From Crocinitomicaceae bacterium (GTDB lineage Bacteria; Bacteroidota; Bacteroidia; Flavobacteriales_D; Sanyastnellaceae), in the NCBI GenBank assembly GCA_002690915.1, contig NZGF01000084.1, forward strand, positions 6,532 through 59,867: a DNA stretch of 53,336 nucleotides, in the 5' to 3' direction. Shown one piece after another: positions 17,651 to 26,787 of this stretch; position 1 is the stretch's first letter; each line of letters starts with the position of its first letter. Below the pieces are notes generated by a model. That model was not told where the DNA came from. It saw nothing but the letters and a program-made list of their open reading frames with translations, and made no database searches. Made by a program: the position numbers and the translations under genes.

Positions 17651-19054
17651 TTATTCAACTGGCTTCGTTCCCGACACAAATAATTTGCCGTTGTGGGATT
17701 CTACCCCTACGGCTTGGTCGTAGCCAATGGTTGTCACTTGAATCTCCACAAATCCGGCCTCTTCCATCAGTGAACGAAGGCGAGATGAAGAACAGTAGTG
17801 TAAAAAAGCCACGTGCTCTCCCCGTGTCCTTCGGTAAAAAACATCTCCTTCTTCATACCCTTGCTGGCCCAGCCTTTGATCATGAAATTGCTGAACAGCC
17901 TCGGGACCCCACTCGTATTCATCTTCTGCATCAAACGCATCAACGTAAAAAACCCCTCCCGGATTGAGCATTTCGAAGGAAGCTTTAATGATGTTTCTCC
18001 GCGTTTTACGGTTTGGCAAATGGCCAAATGCATAGAGCAGCGTCACAGCATCAAACGATTCCGAGCGGATGAATTCCTGCGGATGACGCAACGATCCCAA
18101 ATGAACTTGGACATCACGCGCTGCCGCTTGAGCGGCCATCTCTTCGCACATATCCACTCCTTCCATGGTGTATTCTAGTCCCGATTCCATCCGGATGTCA
18201 ATGGCCCTTCTACCGGTTCCACACGCCAAGTGCATGACGCGCTCCACGGGCCGTGAATCGGAAAGGGTCCGGAGGCCCATAGCGACTAGGCCATCGATGG
18301 CGGCAGTGTAGTGACGACGTTTTTGGATTTGCGCATCGAGGGCATCGTATTGGCTTGCCTGTTCGGCGAAATATCCCTCAATCATTCGTTCAATGGTCTC
18401 CGCATCCGGTTTGGGTACGACGTTGCACTGAACATGAGATGCTTCCGGTAGCGGCTCGAAGCGAAAGGCATGTTCCTTGATTCTGCGGTAATTCGACACC
18501 GGCAGGTGAATCGAAGCTGTAGGTGCGCTTTGGTTGCACGTGAAGGCGGTTCCAGATTTCAGATCGTACAAAACCAGGCCATCTAAATCCTCCAGTGCCG
18601 GGTGGTAAAAGTGCAAAGTCACCAGGGCCTCTTGATCGCTCCCATTTCTGATTTTGTGAATCGTACCGTCCGGCTCAGGCACGATGCCTTTGGGGTGGGC
18701 ACGCAGAACATCCTTCTGCCTTAACACGCCATCATTGATTTGATAGGTCACGTTTTCGAGCACACCTTGAAGGCACACGACTGTGCCCCAAAACCCTTCG
18801 TGGTGGTGCACCGCACTCTCCACACCAGGTGGCCAATGGAGCAATACAACTTCAAACGGATCGAGGCACACGATATTTCGCGCGTAGTCGTCATCAGAGG
18901 AAACCTTTGGGACATGGTCAGCCCAATCGCAAAGGGTCCAGTCGATGGATTCGACCCAACGGCACAACACTTCGTACGTCAGTGGTTGAAGTGCATCATC
19001 GGCAAGGCTTGCGCACAAAGCCTCCAGTTCAAATGATTTTTGAGATGCCGACAT
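17651..19054 (-). CDS. Cysteine dioxygenase-like cupin fused to a SAM methyltransferase
   Basis: A 467-residue cytoplasmic two-domain protein. Residues about 20-190 match type I cysteine dioxygenase: iron ligands H83 and H85 in SAVHHHEGFWG, third ligand H133 in TIHKIRN, and Y150 in LHFYHPA, spaced exactly like H140/Y157 of mammalian CDO. G90 replaces the cross-link cysteine (C93), as in bacterial CDOs. Residues about 215-465 are a class I SAM-dependent methyltransferase with motif I VMHLACGTG (273-281), the acidic residue in GVDMCEEM, and a post-motif LNPGGVFYVDAFDAED. The cupin should oxidise a thiol to a sulfinate and the second domain should methylate something; the actual substrates and any coupling are unknown. 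The ATG at 19054 is well supported by the sequence start. Confidence 0.88.
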   Translation of the reverse strand: MSASQKSFELEALCASLADDALQPLTYEVLCRWVESIDWTLCDWADHVPKVSSDDDYARNIVCLDPFEVVLLHWPPGVESAVHHHEGFWGTVVCLQGVLENVTYQINDGVLRQKDVLRAHPKGIVPEPDGTIHKIRNGSDQEALVTLHFYHPALEDLDGLVLYDLKSGTAFTCNQSAPTASIHLPVSNYRRIKEHAFRFEPLPEASHVQCNVVPKPDAETIERMIEGYFAEQASQYDALDAQIQKRRHYTAAIDGLVAMGLRTLSDSRPVERVMHLACGTGRRAIDIRMESGLEYTMEGVDMCEEMAAQAAARDVQVHLGSLRHPQEFIRSESFDAVTLLYAFGHLPNRKTRRNIIKASFEMLNPGGVFYVDAFDAEDEYEWGPEAVQQFHDQRLGQQGYEEGDVFYRRTRGEHVAFLHYCSSSRLRSLMEEAGFVEIQVTTIGYDQAVGVESHNGKLFVSGTKPVE

Positions 19055-19125
19055 GAAGGTTAATTATAAAGTCATACAAGATAGGAGGCCGGCAATCCTT
19101 CTTCCAAATTGCCTTATCTTACGGT

Positions 19126-20655
19126 ATGTTGATTTGGAAGTTAAATGTTTCGTGCTTGATCCTTGCCTTCGGAGCTATGGGATTATTTCCGATGTCGACT
19201 TCAGCCCAATCGGACTGCGGATGGAACCCGGATTTTGAGCAGGATTATGCAATTGGAATAACCGATGTCCTTGCTATTCTTGGTGTCTTTGGGGCCGTTG
19301 ACAACGACCAAGACGGCCTCTGGGACGTCAACGATTTATGCGAAGACATGGAAGCATGCAACTACAATGCGAATCCCACGGAAGCATGCCTCTATGAAGA
19401 TGCGCTTGGGGTATGCGGCGGCGGCAGCATCCTTCCAGAATTGTTAATTGGTTCGTGGCAGTTCTCAACGGTTGAAGGTGCGGTTTCGGTTGGACCGGAC
19501 CCGTACAGCAATGCCTGGTACAGCAGCCCCGCCAATGGGCTTCAAAATGCACAGTACGACGATGTCTACACCTTTCATCCAAATGGATCGTTGACCACCG
19601 AGTACAACGGATCTATTATAGACGCCTTCTCGGAGTACGCCGAGCTCGTTTACGATTGCTCCTCTCCTGCCGCCCAATTCTATCCAAGCGAGGGCACCTC
19701 AGGAGAGGATGCTATTGAATTGCTCTCCAGTGAAGGAGTATGCGAATGCCCTTTCATTGGAACAAACGATGCGGGGTTGGTGTACGACATTGTGACGTTG
19801 AACGAAACGACCCTGGTATTGCATGCCCAAGGGGACGATGCCGACTGCAATGCAGCCGGATTGTACTTCACATTCACTTTCAACCGCATCACTGACGATA
19901 CAGGAGATACTGAGGACGGAGAGGGATATCCCGCAGCTGATACTTACGAAGCCATGACGCTCGTCTGGTCAGATGAATTTGACGGAACCAGTTTGAACTT
20001 GGATAATTGGACTTACGACTTAGGGGCATCGGGATGGGGAAACAACGAGTGGCAGAATTACACCAACAGCACGCAAAACAGTTCAGTTGCAGACGGCTAC
20101 TTGACCATCACCGCTCGCCAAGAAGGTTCGAGTTACACCTCGGCCCGATTGAAATCGCAAGGCCTCCAATCTTTCCAATACGGCCGCATGGACATCCGTG
20201 CAAAATTACCCGAAGGCCAAGGCATCTGGCCAGCAATATGGATGCTCGGAGACAATTTTACCAGCACCGGGTGGCCGGCTTGTGGAGAAATTGACATCAT
20301 GGAAATGATCGGACACCAGCCATCCACGGCCCACGGAACGGCCCACTGGGGTAGCAGTTGGAATTTCCACCAGTACACCGGCTCTAGCATCACCCTGCCG
20401 AACGGAGAAAAATTCAGTGAAGCCTTTCACCTGTTCTCGGTCATTTGGGAAGAAAATCAAATCACGTGGTTGATGGACGATCAGGCGTATTTCTCCATTG
20501 ACAGCGCGCAAATGAACGGCCAGCCCTACCCTTTTAACGCGCAGTTTTTCTTCATTATGAACATTGCAGTGGGTGGCAATTGGCCTGGCTATCCTGATGC
20601 CACGACTGAATTCCCACAGCATATGGTCGTGGACTGCATTCGCGTGTTTCAATAA
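19126..20655 (+). CDS. Secreted GH16 beta-glucanase (laminarinase-like)
   Basis: A 509-residue secreted enzyme. After the signal peptide (ending STSAQ) is a dockerin-like segment (ITDVLAILGVFGAVDNDQDG) and a Cys module (ACNYNANPTEACLYEDALG) common in marine Bacteroidota secreted proteins. A middle domain (about 105-265) is unassigned. The GH16 domain (about 285-509) carries the catalytic ExDxxE as E388-I-D390-IM-E393, plus LVWSDEFDG, RMDIRAKLPEGQGIWPAIWM and WEENQITWLMDD. It should cleave beta-1,3- or mixed-linkage glucans such as laminarin. No C-terminal T9SS domain is visible; the protein ends with the GH16 fold. It is followed 28 nt later by the GH92 gene. Confidence 0.93.
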   Translation: MLIWKLNVSCLILAFGAMGLFPMSTSAQSDCGWNPDFEQDYAIGITDVLAILGVFGAVDNDQDGLWDVNDLCEDMEACNYNANPTEACLYEDALGVCGGGSILPELLIGSWQFSTVEGAVSVGPDPYSNAWYSSPANGLQNAQYDDVYTFHPNGSLTTEYNGSIIDAFSEYAELVYDCSSPAAQFYPSEGTSGEDAIELLSSEGVCECPFIGTNDAGLVYDIVTLNETTLVLHAQGDDADCNAAGLYFTFTFNRITDDTGDTEDGEGYPAADTYEAMTLVWSDEFDGTSLNLDNWTYDLGASGWGNNEWQNYTNSTQNSSVADGYLTITARQEGSSYTSARLKSQGLQSFQYGRMDIRAKLPEGQGIWPAIWMLGDNFTSTGWPACGEIDIMEMIGHQPSTAHGTAHWGSSWNFHQYTGSSITLPNGEKFSEAFHLFSVIWEENQITWLMDDQAYFSIDSAQMNGQPYPFNAQFFFIMNIAVGGNWPGYPDATTEFPQHMVVDCIRVFQ

Positions 20656-20671
20656 ACAGTCACGCATCGCC

Positions 20672-20679
20672 TAGCTTTG
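20672..20679 (+). promoter_or_regulatory. -7 box (TAGCTTTG) 4 nt before the GH92 start
   Basis: TAGCTTTG matches the Bacteroidota -7 consensus TAnnTTTG exactly and sits 4 nt before the ATG at 20684. Transcription from it would start at or next to the start codon, giving a leaderless mRNA for the GH92 gene separate from the upstream GH16 transcript. No clear -33 TTG at the usual 17-23 nt spacing was found. Confidence 0.5.
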
Positions 20680-20683
20680 GTGC

Positions 20684-22981
20684 ATGCGCAATTTGTCCGT
20701 TCTAATCATCCCCTGCTTCGCATGGATATGCGGGTGCTCCGAACCCAGGTCCATTGAACAAGAACCCGATCAAAAACTCACCCAATGGGTGAATCCCATG
20801 ATCGGTACCACCCGAATGGGCCACACGTACCCCGGTGCGACGGTTCCATACGGAATGGTGCAAGTCTCGCCACAATCCCACTATGAGCCATTCCTGCAGC
20901 CCAATGGTGTCTACAACCCGGATACGTACAAGTACTGTGCAGGCTATCAATACGAAGATTCCACCATTCTGGGGTTTGTCCACACCAGCTTCAGCGGAAC
21001 CGGTCACAGCGATTTAGGAGACTTGTTGGTGATGCCAACCGTAGGGAGGCCCGATTTAAGTTCCGACGAAAAAGGAGGTCCGCAATTCGGCAGTCCATTC
21101 CAACATGCACGAGAAACGACCGAAGCTGGATACTATGCCGTAGACCTGAATCGGTATGCGATTCGGGCTGAAGTTACCGCTACCGAGCGCGTCGGCGTAC
21201 ACCGCTATACGTTTGAAGCAGGCGGCGACGCTAACCTCGCGTTGGACTTGGCCTACAACATCTACCACCATCCCGATAAAAACCTCTGGACTTTTGTCCG
21301 TGTGGAAAATGACTCCACGGTCGTGGGCTTCAGGCAAACCACCGGATGGGCGCGCACTCGAACCGTGCATTTTGCAATGCGGTTTGACCGTCCATTCGAG
21401 GAGTATGGCTACGAACGTGGCCAAGCCTTGACATACAATGGATTCTACCGTCGATTCAAGGAGTCGGTTAATTTTCCTGAAATGGCCGGAAAAGACCTTC
21501 GTGCGTGGTTCAGTTTTGGAGCATTTGAACCGGGGGAAACACTCGGTATGCGTATGGCGTTATCCGGGGTATCAACCGCCGGTGCTTTACGCAACTTGGA
21601 ATCTGAAGCGGAGCTACCCGGGTTCGATACCCACCGAGAAGCAGCTGGGAGAAAGTGGAATGATGCCTTGTCCATGGTCCGGATTGAGGCCCTCCAAGAA
21701 GAAGACTATACAACATTCTATACCGCCTTGTATCACAGCATGTTAAGCCCTGTCACCTACGAAGATGTTGATGGGCAGTACCGCGGTTTAGATCAGAACA
21801 TTTATACATCGAATGGCTTCACCAATCACACCGTTTTTTCCCTTTGGGACACATACCGTGCGCTGCATCCGTGGATTAACCTCACCCAACCTGAACGCGC
21901 CGCTGATCTCATCAACAGCATGCTCGCACATGCTGAGCAAAGCGTACACGGCATGCTTCCTATTTGGAGTCATTATGCCAATGAAAATTGGTGCATGATC
22001 GGTTACCATGCTGCCTCGGTTTTGGCTGATGCCGTCGCACACGGAATCGAAGGATGGAATCAACAGGTGGGACTCAAGGCTGCGGTTTCTACTGCGACTG
22101 TTCCTTATTTTGAAGGGTTGGAAGATTATATGAATTTGGGTTACGTTCCTGATGATAAAAACCACTCCGCCGTATCCAAAACCCTAGAGTACGCCTTCGA
22201 TGATTGGTGCATTGCGCAAATGGCTGAAGCCCTGGGAAAAGACGAGGTGGCGAAGACGTTCATGCGCCGATCGGAGGCGTACCGCAACGTCTGGGATCCC
22301 GCCACTCGTTTCATGCGGCCGCGACTGGCGGACGGTTCGTTTCGGAAGGCGTTCGACCCCATGGAAACCCACGGCCAAGGGTTCATCGAAGGCAATGCAT
22401 GGAATTACGGCTTGTACGTACCGCACGCTCCAGACTCTCTGATCGCATGGCATGGAGGACCTGCAGCATTCTCAGCTCACCTCGATTCACTGTTTACCAT
22501 GGAATTGGATGACGCATACTTTGCCCATACAGAAGACATCTCACGGGACGGCATCATCGGAAGCTACGTCCACGGGAACGAACCGGGCCACCACATTGCC
22601 TACCTCTACAACCAGGCTGGAGCTCCTGAGAAGACGCAGGAGCGCGTGAGGATGATTTGCGATGCGATGTATGGAGGAAGCGTCGATGGGCTTTGCGGCA
22701 ACGACGATGCCGGTCAAATGTCCGCTTGGTACCTGTTCTCAGCGTTAGGCTTCTATCCCGTCGCTCCAGGTTCAGGCTGGTATGAATTGGGAAGCCCCAA
22801 CCTACGCGCCGCCACCCTTCAAGTGGGCTACGGCAAGACCCTGCGCATTGAAACCATTGGCAATGCCAAGGACAAAACCCGCGTTCAATCCGTCACCTGG
22901 AATGGAAAAGCGATTCTCGATTGGCAAATCGCTGCCGCGGATCTTGTACAGGGCGGTACGTTGACCTTCACGTTCGAATAA
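20684..22981 (+). CDS. GH92 alpha-mannosidase, lipoprotein
   Basis: A 765-residue exo-acting mannosidase of family GH92 (Ca-dependent; commonly alpha-1,2 and other alpha-mannosidic linkages). N-terminal family signature WVNPMIGTTRMGHTYPGATV with VPYGMVQVSPQ, then GFVHTSFSGTGHSDLGDLLVMP. The catalytic domain has FSLWDTYRALHPW, LPIWSHYANENWCMIGYH, GFIEGNAWNYG, GNEPGHHIAYLYNQAG and DDAGQMSAWYLFSALGFYP. The leader ends in WICGC, an imperfect lipobox, so it is probably anchored. Residue counts fit the family. It probably works on mannose-containing glycans alongside the upstream GH16 enzyme. Confidence 0.95.
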   Translation: MRNLSVLIIPCFAWICGCSEPRSIEQEPDQKLTQWVNPMIGTTRMGHTYPGATVPYGMVQVSPQSHYEPFLQPNGVYNPDTYKYCAGYQYEDSTILGFVHTSFSGTGHSDLGDLLVMPTVGRPDLSSDEKGGPQFGSPFQHARETTEAGYYAVDLNRYAIRAEVTATERVGVHRYTFEAGGDANLALDLAYNIYHHPDKNLWTFVRVENDSTVVGFRQTTGWARTRTVHFAMRFDRPFEEYGYERGQALTYNGFYRRFKESVNFPEMAGKDLRAWFSFGAFEPGETLGMRMALSGVSTAGALRNLESEAELPGFDTHREAAGRKWNDALSMVRIEALQEEDYTTFYTALYHSMLSPVTYEDVDGQYRGLDQNIYTSNGFTNHTVFSLWDTYRALHPWINLTQPERAADLINSMLAHAEQSVHGMLPIWSHYANENWCMIGYHAASVLADAVAHGIEGWNQQVGLKAAVSTATVPYFEGLEDYMNLGYVPDDKNHSAVSKTLEYAFDDWCIAQMAEALGKDEVAKTFMRRSEAYRNVWDPATRFMRPRLADGSFRKAFDPMETHGQGFIEGNAWNYGLYVPHAPDSLIAWHGGPAAFSAHLDSLFTMELDDAYFAHTEDISRDGIIGSYVHGNEPGHHIAYLYNQAGAPEKTQERVRMICDAMYGGSVDGLCGNDDAGQMSAWYLFSALGFYPVAPGSGWYELGSPNLRAATLQVGYGKTLRIETIGNAKDKTRVQSVTWNGKAILDWQIAAADLVQGGTLTFTFE

Positions 22982-23334
22982 TTCAGTCGTTGAGCACAGA
23001 TGACAGACGATTATGGATAACTCCCGAGACTTAAATGAAACGGGTCCAGACAATCGGCAAGGGGTACAGCAAGCAACGCGGCTCGCACACTAAAGGAAAT
23101 TAGCACGTTACCCCCTTCAAAGCGGACTCCACCCTGCTCCCGCACTGCACGTCATGATCAATCAGACAGCCATGCGCTTAACTCGCATCATTGGGGTTAA
23201 TCTATGAAAAGCTGCCTCAACCGGAGCAAAGGCGAATACCGAAAAAATTAGCGTTGAGTTCCCGGGAATTCATTCCGCGCATCAAGAGCAATCCTTCCTT
23301 TTTACTCAACAGCGGAAACCCCAATAGGAAAACC
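22982..23334. other. 353-bp intergenic region
   Basis: Between the convergent GH92 and GapN genes. No frame with coding character was seen. A 10-bp perfect palindrome TTCCCGGGAA lies at 23259-23268, close to an imperfect GGAATTCATTCC. No intrinsic terminator with a T-tract was found. It may hold terminator sequences for both flanking genes that I cannot define. Confidence 0.4.
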
Positions 23335-24891
23335 TCAGAGTAGGTAATTCATGGATGAGAAAGAACTGTGGCCTCCAGCGATTACTTCCTCGACCAGCCC
23401 CTGTTGATCTGAAGAGCAAGCCACCAGGGTACGGATGGAGAAAGAACGCAGCGCAGCTTTTACGCTTAACGTACTTACCGCGCTGTCCTTGCGGCCCGTA
23501 AACGGCAAGGTGTCTGGCCCTCGCTGGCACGAGGAGTTGATGTTTACTCGGCATACTTGATTCACCATGTGATCGATGCATTGCCCTGCAATTTTTGCAT
23601 CGCGTGTAAAGATGCTCACCTGCTGGCCATAGTCACTCTCAGCTATGTCGGTCAAAACTTCTTCAAAATCCTCAAAATCCAACACCGGACAAACCGGACC
23701 AAATTGTTCTTCTTTAAAAATGGCTGTGTCTCGGCTTACTGGGTGAAGGATGGCTGGAAAAAAGGCATTTCCCTCTACTTCACCCCCCCGTTCATTTACC
23801 ACGCTCGCACCCGCTTTTTCCGCTTCGTTAACGTAGTCTTGCATGTAGCCGACCTTTCCCACTTCAGGCAGCGGCGTGATGTCTGCATTGTCGAATGGAC
23901 TTCCCCACTCCAATGCATCTGTTGCTTCTGCAAAAGCCTTCAAAAAAGCATCACGGATGTCTTTGTGCACATACAGCACCTTCAACGCCGTGCAGCGCTG
24001 GCCGTTAAAACTCCACGCTCCCTTGACGCATTCTTTGACTGCTAAATCGATGTCGGCGTCCGGAAAGATTACTCCAGGGTTTTTAGCTTCTAAACCCAAC
24101 ACTTGCCTAACACGATTTGGCTTGGGGTGCTGGCTGATTAATGCGTTGCTCGACTTGCTGTTTCCGATCAATGCAAGCACGTCGATGTGGCCAGTTTGCA
24201 TGATGGGCGACGCCAGCGTGCGGCCGCGACCGAAGATGATGTTGACCACGCCCGGAGGGAAACTCTCGGCGAAGGCTTCCAATAGCGGAGTAATCAACAA
24301 GACGCCGTACTTAGCAGGCTTGAACACGCATGTATTCCCCATTAGCAGAGCTGGCAACAGGACGCAGAAGGTCTCATTCAACGGATAATTAAAAGGCCCC
24401 AGGCAAAGCACCACACCGATGGGGCCGCGGCGAATCTGAGCCAAGGTGCCGTTGACCGACATGATATGACTGCCTTCACGGTGAAGGTTTTTGTATTCGT
24501 CAATAGTCTCTTTGAGGTAGGTCACGGTACGGTCAAATTCTTTCTCTGCATCTGACCGCTTTTTGCAGATTTCCCACATCAACAGTTGCACAACCTCATC
24601 TCGCTTTGGGACCATCAATTCAATGAATTTCTCCATCGCTGCGATTCTTTGAGCCGCTGGTGCTGTCGGCCAAGCACCGCGACCATGATCGTAGGCATTG
24701 CGGGCTGCGTTCAAAGCCTTAATCCCCTCATCACTGGGCAAGTCCGGTGTCGAACCCAGCAAAATACGCTCCCCATCCTCATTTGTGATGGGACTCCATA
24801 CTTGCGTTCGTGTCCCGGACCAAGCTTCAAGCTTACCATCAATCAGAAATTGGGAATGATCAATAACTTTGGTTTGGTGTTGAATAGACAT
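23335..24891 (-). CDS. gapN: NADP-dependent glyceraldehyde-3-phosphate dehydrogenase-type aldehyde dehydrogenase (GapN)
   Basis: A 518-residue aldehyde dehydrogenase that, in the GapN subfamily, irreversibly oxidises glyceraldehyde-3-phosphate to 3-phosphoglycerate with production of NADPH. Catalytic residues: N168 in LGPFNYPLN, general base E268 in LGLEAKNPGV, nucleophile C300 in NGQRCTALK. The C-terminal CQRGPDTLPFTGRKDS and LSVKAALRSFSIR are characteristic of GapN rather than generic ALDHs. Full length, no signal peptide; the ATG at 24891 is good. Monocistronic by position. Confidence 0.9.
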   Translation of the reverse strand: MSIQHQTKVIDHSQFLIDGKLEAWSGTRTQVWSPITNEDGERILLGSTPDLPSDEGIKALNAARNAYDHGRGAWPTAPAAQRIAAMEKFIELMVPKRDEVVQLLMWEICKKRSDAEKEFDRTVTYLKETIDEYKNLHREGSHIMSVNGTLAQIRRGPIGVVLCLGPFNYPLNETFCVLLPALLMGNTCVFKPAKYGVLLITPLLEAFAESFPPGVVNIIFGRGRTLASPIMQTGHIDVLALIGNSKSSNALISQHPKPNRVRQVLGLEAKNPGVIFPDADIDLAVKECVKGAWSFNGQRCTALKVLYVHKDIRDAFLKAFAEATDALEWGSPFDNADITPLPEVGKVGYMQDYVNEAEKAGASVVNERGGEVEGNAFFPAILHPVSRDTAIFKEEQFGPVCPVLDFEDFEEVLTDIAESDYGQQVSIFTRDAKIAGQCIDHMVNQVCRVNINSSCQRGPDTLPFTGRKDSAVSTLSVKAALRSFSIRTLVACSSDQQGLVEEVIAGGHSSFSSMNYLL

Positions 24892-25037
24892 GCATTAATA
24901 ACCTCACAACTCGAGCATTGTTTATGAACAAGCATTGGGTGGGCGTAGATTACTCCAATTCAAGTATAAAAGTCAATCCGTCACCCAGGGCAACGTGGAA
25001 TAAGAATGGCATTACCTAGGATGTCAAGGCCGACGCC

Positions 25038-25045
25038 TATTTTCG
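25038..25045 (+). promoter_or_regulatory. -7-like box (TATTTTCG) before the YeeE/YedE relic
   Basis: TATTTTCG has one mismatch to TAnnTTTG and lies 4 nt before the ATG at 25050, the same geometry as at several intact genes in the window. It suggests that the relic kept its original start region. Confidence 0.35.
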
Positions 25046-25049
25046 CGGA

Positions 25050-25554
25050 ATGTCAGAAATCCTTCAATGGATCAGCCAACCTTGGTGCTGGAATGCAATC
25101 GGACCAGTCATCGCGCTGATGTTTCCAGCGTGCTCGACTTTGCTCAACCGAACCTTCGACGTCGGCTCTTCGCTGAGCACTTGGCAAAGCCTGCTCTTCA
25201 TCAATGAAGGAGGAATTCCAGTGGGATTCGGAACGTGCTGCGCCGAGGGGTGTACCTTCAGGCATGCCCTCGTGAACAGCGCGTTGGCAATGGTGCCAGT
25301 CAGCATTTGGCTAATCCGCAAATCAGGCCGCAAAAGGAACAAAGGCGACCTCATTGGAATCAACGGCAACGCCCCCAACCACTTAACGACCTGCATCGGT
25401 GTCAGCATCTTGGGATTGGGCCATGACTGGTATGTGAATCGGTCCTGTCCACGCCTTGATTGGGAGCGGAACGACCGTCCTCCTCATCTTCATGGTCATG
25501 GTCATCTTTGGGGGGCTAGCTTGCGCTACAATGGGCTCGAAAAGGCATTACTGA
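25050..25554 (+). pseudogene. Decayed YeeE/YedE sulfur-transporter locus, two genes collapsed into one
   Basis: A 170-codon frame that starts like YeeE/YedE (DUF395) transporters of the two-half type: QWISQPWCWNAIGPVIALM, then a shortened region, then LLFINEGGIPVGFGTCCAEG with CTFRHAL, which recalls the family GG.LVGFGTRxAGGCTSGHAI with its Arg, Gly and Ser lost. The following part (GVSILGLGHDWYVNRSCP) recalls the second half-gene, GG.IFGLGWALAGACPGP. Around 25440 the frame must shift by +1, after which GPVHALIGSGTTVLLIFMVM and IFGGLACATMGSKRHY run to a TGA at 25552. Hence roughly 100 residues of half one and most of half two are deleted. Intact relatives import thiosulfate or other sulfur species. 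The relic ends 1 nt before the flavoprotein gene. Confidence 0.65.
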
Positions 25555-25555
25555 C

Positions 25556-26758
25556 GTGTTGAAAGCAGCAGTTATTGGCGGAGGTGCTGCAGGTTTTTTT
25601 GCTGCATTGTCCATTCGGAATCACCATCCCAGTGCAGAGGTTGTGCTGTTTGAAAAGTCGAACAAGGTTTTAGCCAAAGTGAAAATCAGCGGCGGAGGTC
25701 GGTGCAACGTCACCAACGCCACCTTCTCCGCAAGCAGCCTGTCAAAGTGCTACCCGCGGGGTGGCAAAGAACTCAAAAAAACGTTCGATCAATTTCAGAC
25801 CCAAGACACAGTTCGATGGTTTGAACAGCATGGAGTGTTTCTGCACACGGAAGCAGACGGCCGCATGTTCCCAACAACCAACGATTCCCGGACCATTGTG
25901 GAATGTTTGACCCAGGCAGCTGAAGAAGCAAACATTGAAGTGCGCATGCAAACAGCTGTCAGGCAACTCGAATCATCAAATAATGAGTGGATCGTGAATG
26001 ACGAAGCCTTCGACTGTGTTATTGTGGCGACAGGTGGAAGCCCCTCGGCTAAGGGCTTTGACTGGTTGCGTGCTTTGGGCCACCGTATTGCGAACCCGGT
26101 ACCTTCCCTTTTTACGTTCAACATGCCCGGCAATAGCATTACCAAGCTGATGGGCGTGGTCGTGCCCGGTGCCATAGCGCGTATCCAAGGAACCAAATTG
26201 TCCGAGCAAGGCCCTATCCTCATCACGCATTGGGGCATGAGCGGACCTGGCATCTTGAAGCTTTCCGCGTGGGGGGCCCGTGAATTGGCGAATCGCGAAT
26301 ACGCATTCACCGCTCAAATCAATTGGATTGGAGAACCCAATGAAGAGCATGCTCGGAACGTTCTCGAGAAGGCCTTTCCAGAAATTCGAAAGAAAAAACT
26401 GGAGAATGGATGCCCATTTGAGCTTCCTCGGAAATTCTGGTCTTATATCATCGAACGCGCTGGCTGTAATCCCAGCCAGACGTGGATGTCCCTTGGTAAA
26501 AAAGACCGCAACCGTCTATTCAATACCCTCCTCAACGATGCCCATGATGTGCGGGGCAAAACCACGTTCAAAGAGGAGTTTGTAACGTGCGGCGGCATCG
26601 ACATTAGTGACGTTAACTTCAAGACCATGGAGAGCCGCGTTACTCGCGGATTGTATTTCGCTGGGGAAGTCCTCGATGTAGACGGAATCACCGGCGGATT
26701 CAATTTCCAAGCCGCCTGGTCGACGGGGTTCGTTGCTGGGCAATTAAAGGGCCGGTGA
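25556..26758 (+). CDS. BaiN/HI0933-family flavoprotein oxidoreductase
   Basis: A 400-residue FAD-dependent protein. The N-terminal dinucleotide-binding motif is VIGGGAAGFFAA, followed by the family signature KVKISGGGRCNVTNA. Other HI0933 hallmarks are EADGRMFPTTNDS, IVATGGSPSAKGFDW, GPILITHWGMSGPGILKLSA and the C-terminal CGGIDISDVNFKTMES and GLYFAGEVLDVDGITGGFN. Family members are called NAD(P)/FAD-dependent oxidoreductases (YhiN, BaiN); the physiological reaction is mostly unknown. The start is GTG at 25556, directly after the relic's TGA; TTG at 25559 is possible. Confidence 0.92.
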   Translation: MLKAAVIGGGAAGFFAALSIRNHHPSAEVVLFEKSNKVLAKVKISGGGRCNVTNATFSASSLSKCYPRGGKELKKTFDQFQTQDTVRWFEQHGVFLHTEADGRMFPTTNDSRTIVECLTQAAEEANIEVRMQTAVRQLESSNNEWIVNDEAFDCVIVATGGSPSAKGFDWLRALGHRIANPVPSLFTFNMPGNSITKLMGVVVPGAIARIQGTKLSEQGPILITHWGMSGPGILKLSAWGARELANREYAFTAQINWIGEPNEEHARNVLEKAFPEIRKKKLENGCPFELPRKFWSYIIERAGCNPSQTWMSLGKKDRNRLFNTLLNDAHDVRGKTTFKEEFVTCGGIDISDVNFKTMESRVTRGLYFAGEVLDVDGITGGFNFQAAWSTGFVAGQLKGR

Positions 26759-26775
26759 ATGGCTTTTTTTCGCAT

Positions 26776-26783
26776 TAGTTTAG
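26776..26783 (+). promoter_or_regulatory. -7-like box (TAGTTTAG) 4 nt before the pterin dehydratase start
   Basis: TAGTTTAG has one mismatch to TAnnTTTG and ends 4 nt before the ATG at 26788, consistent with a leaderless transcript. Confidence 0.4.
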
Positions 26784-26787
26784 CTGT

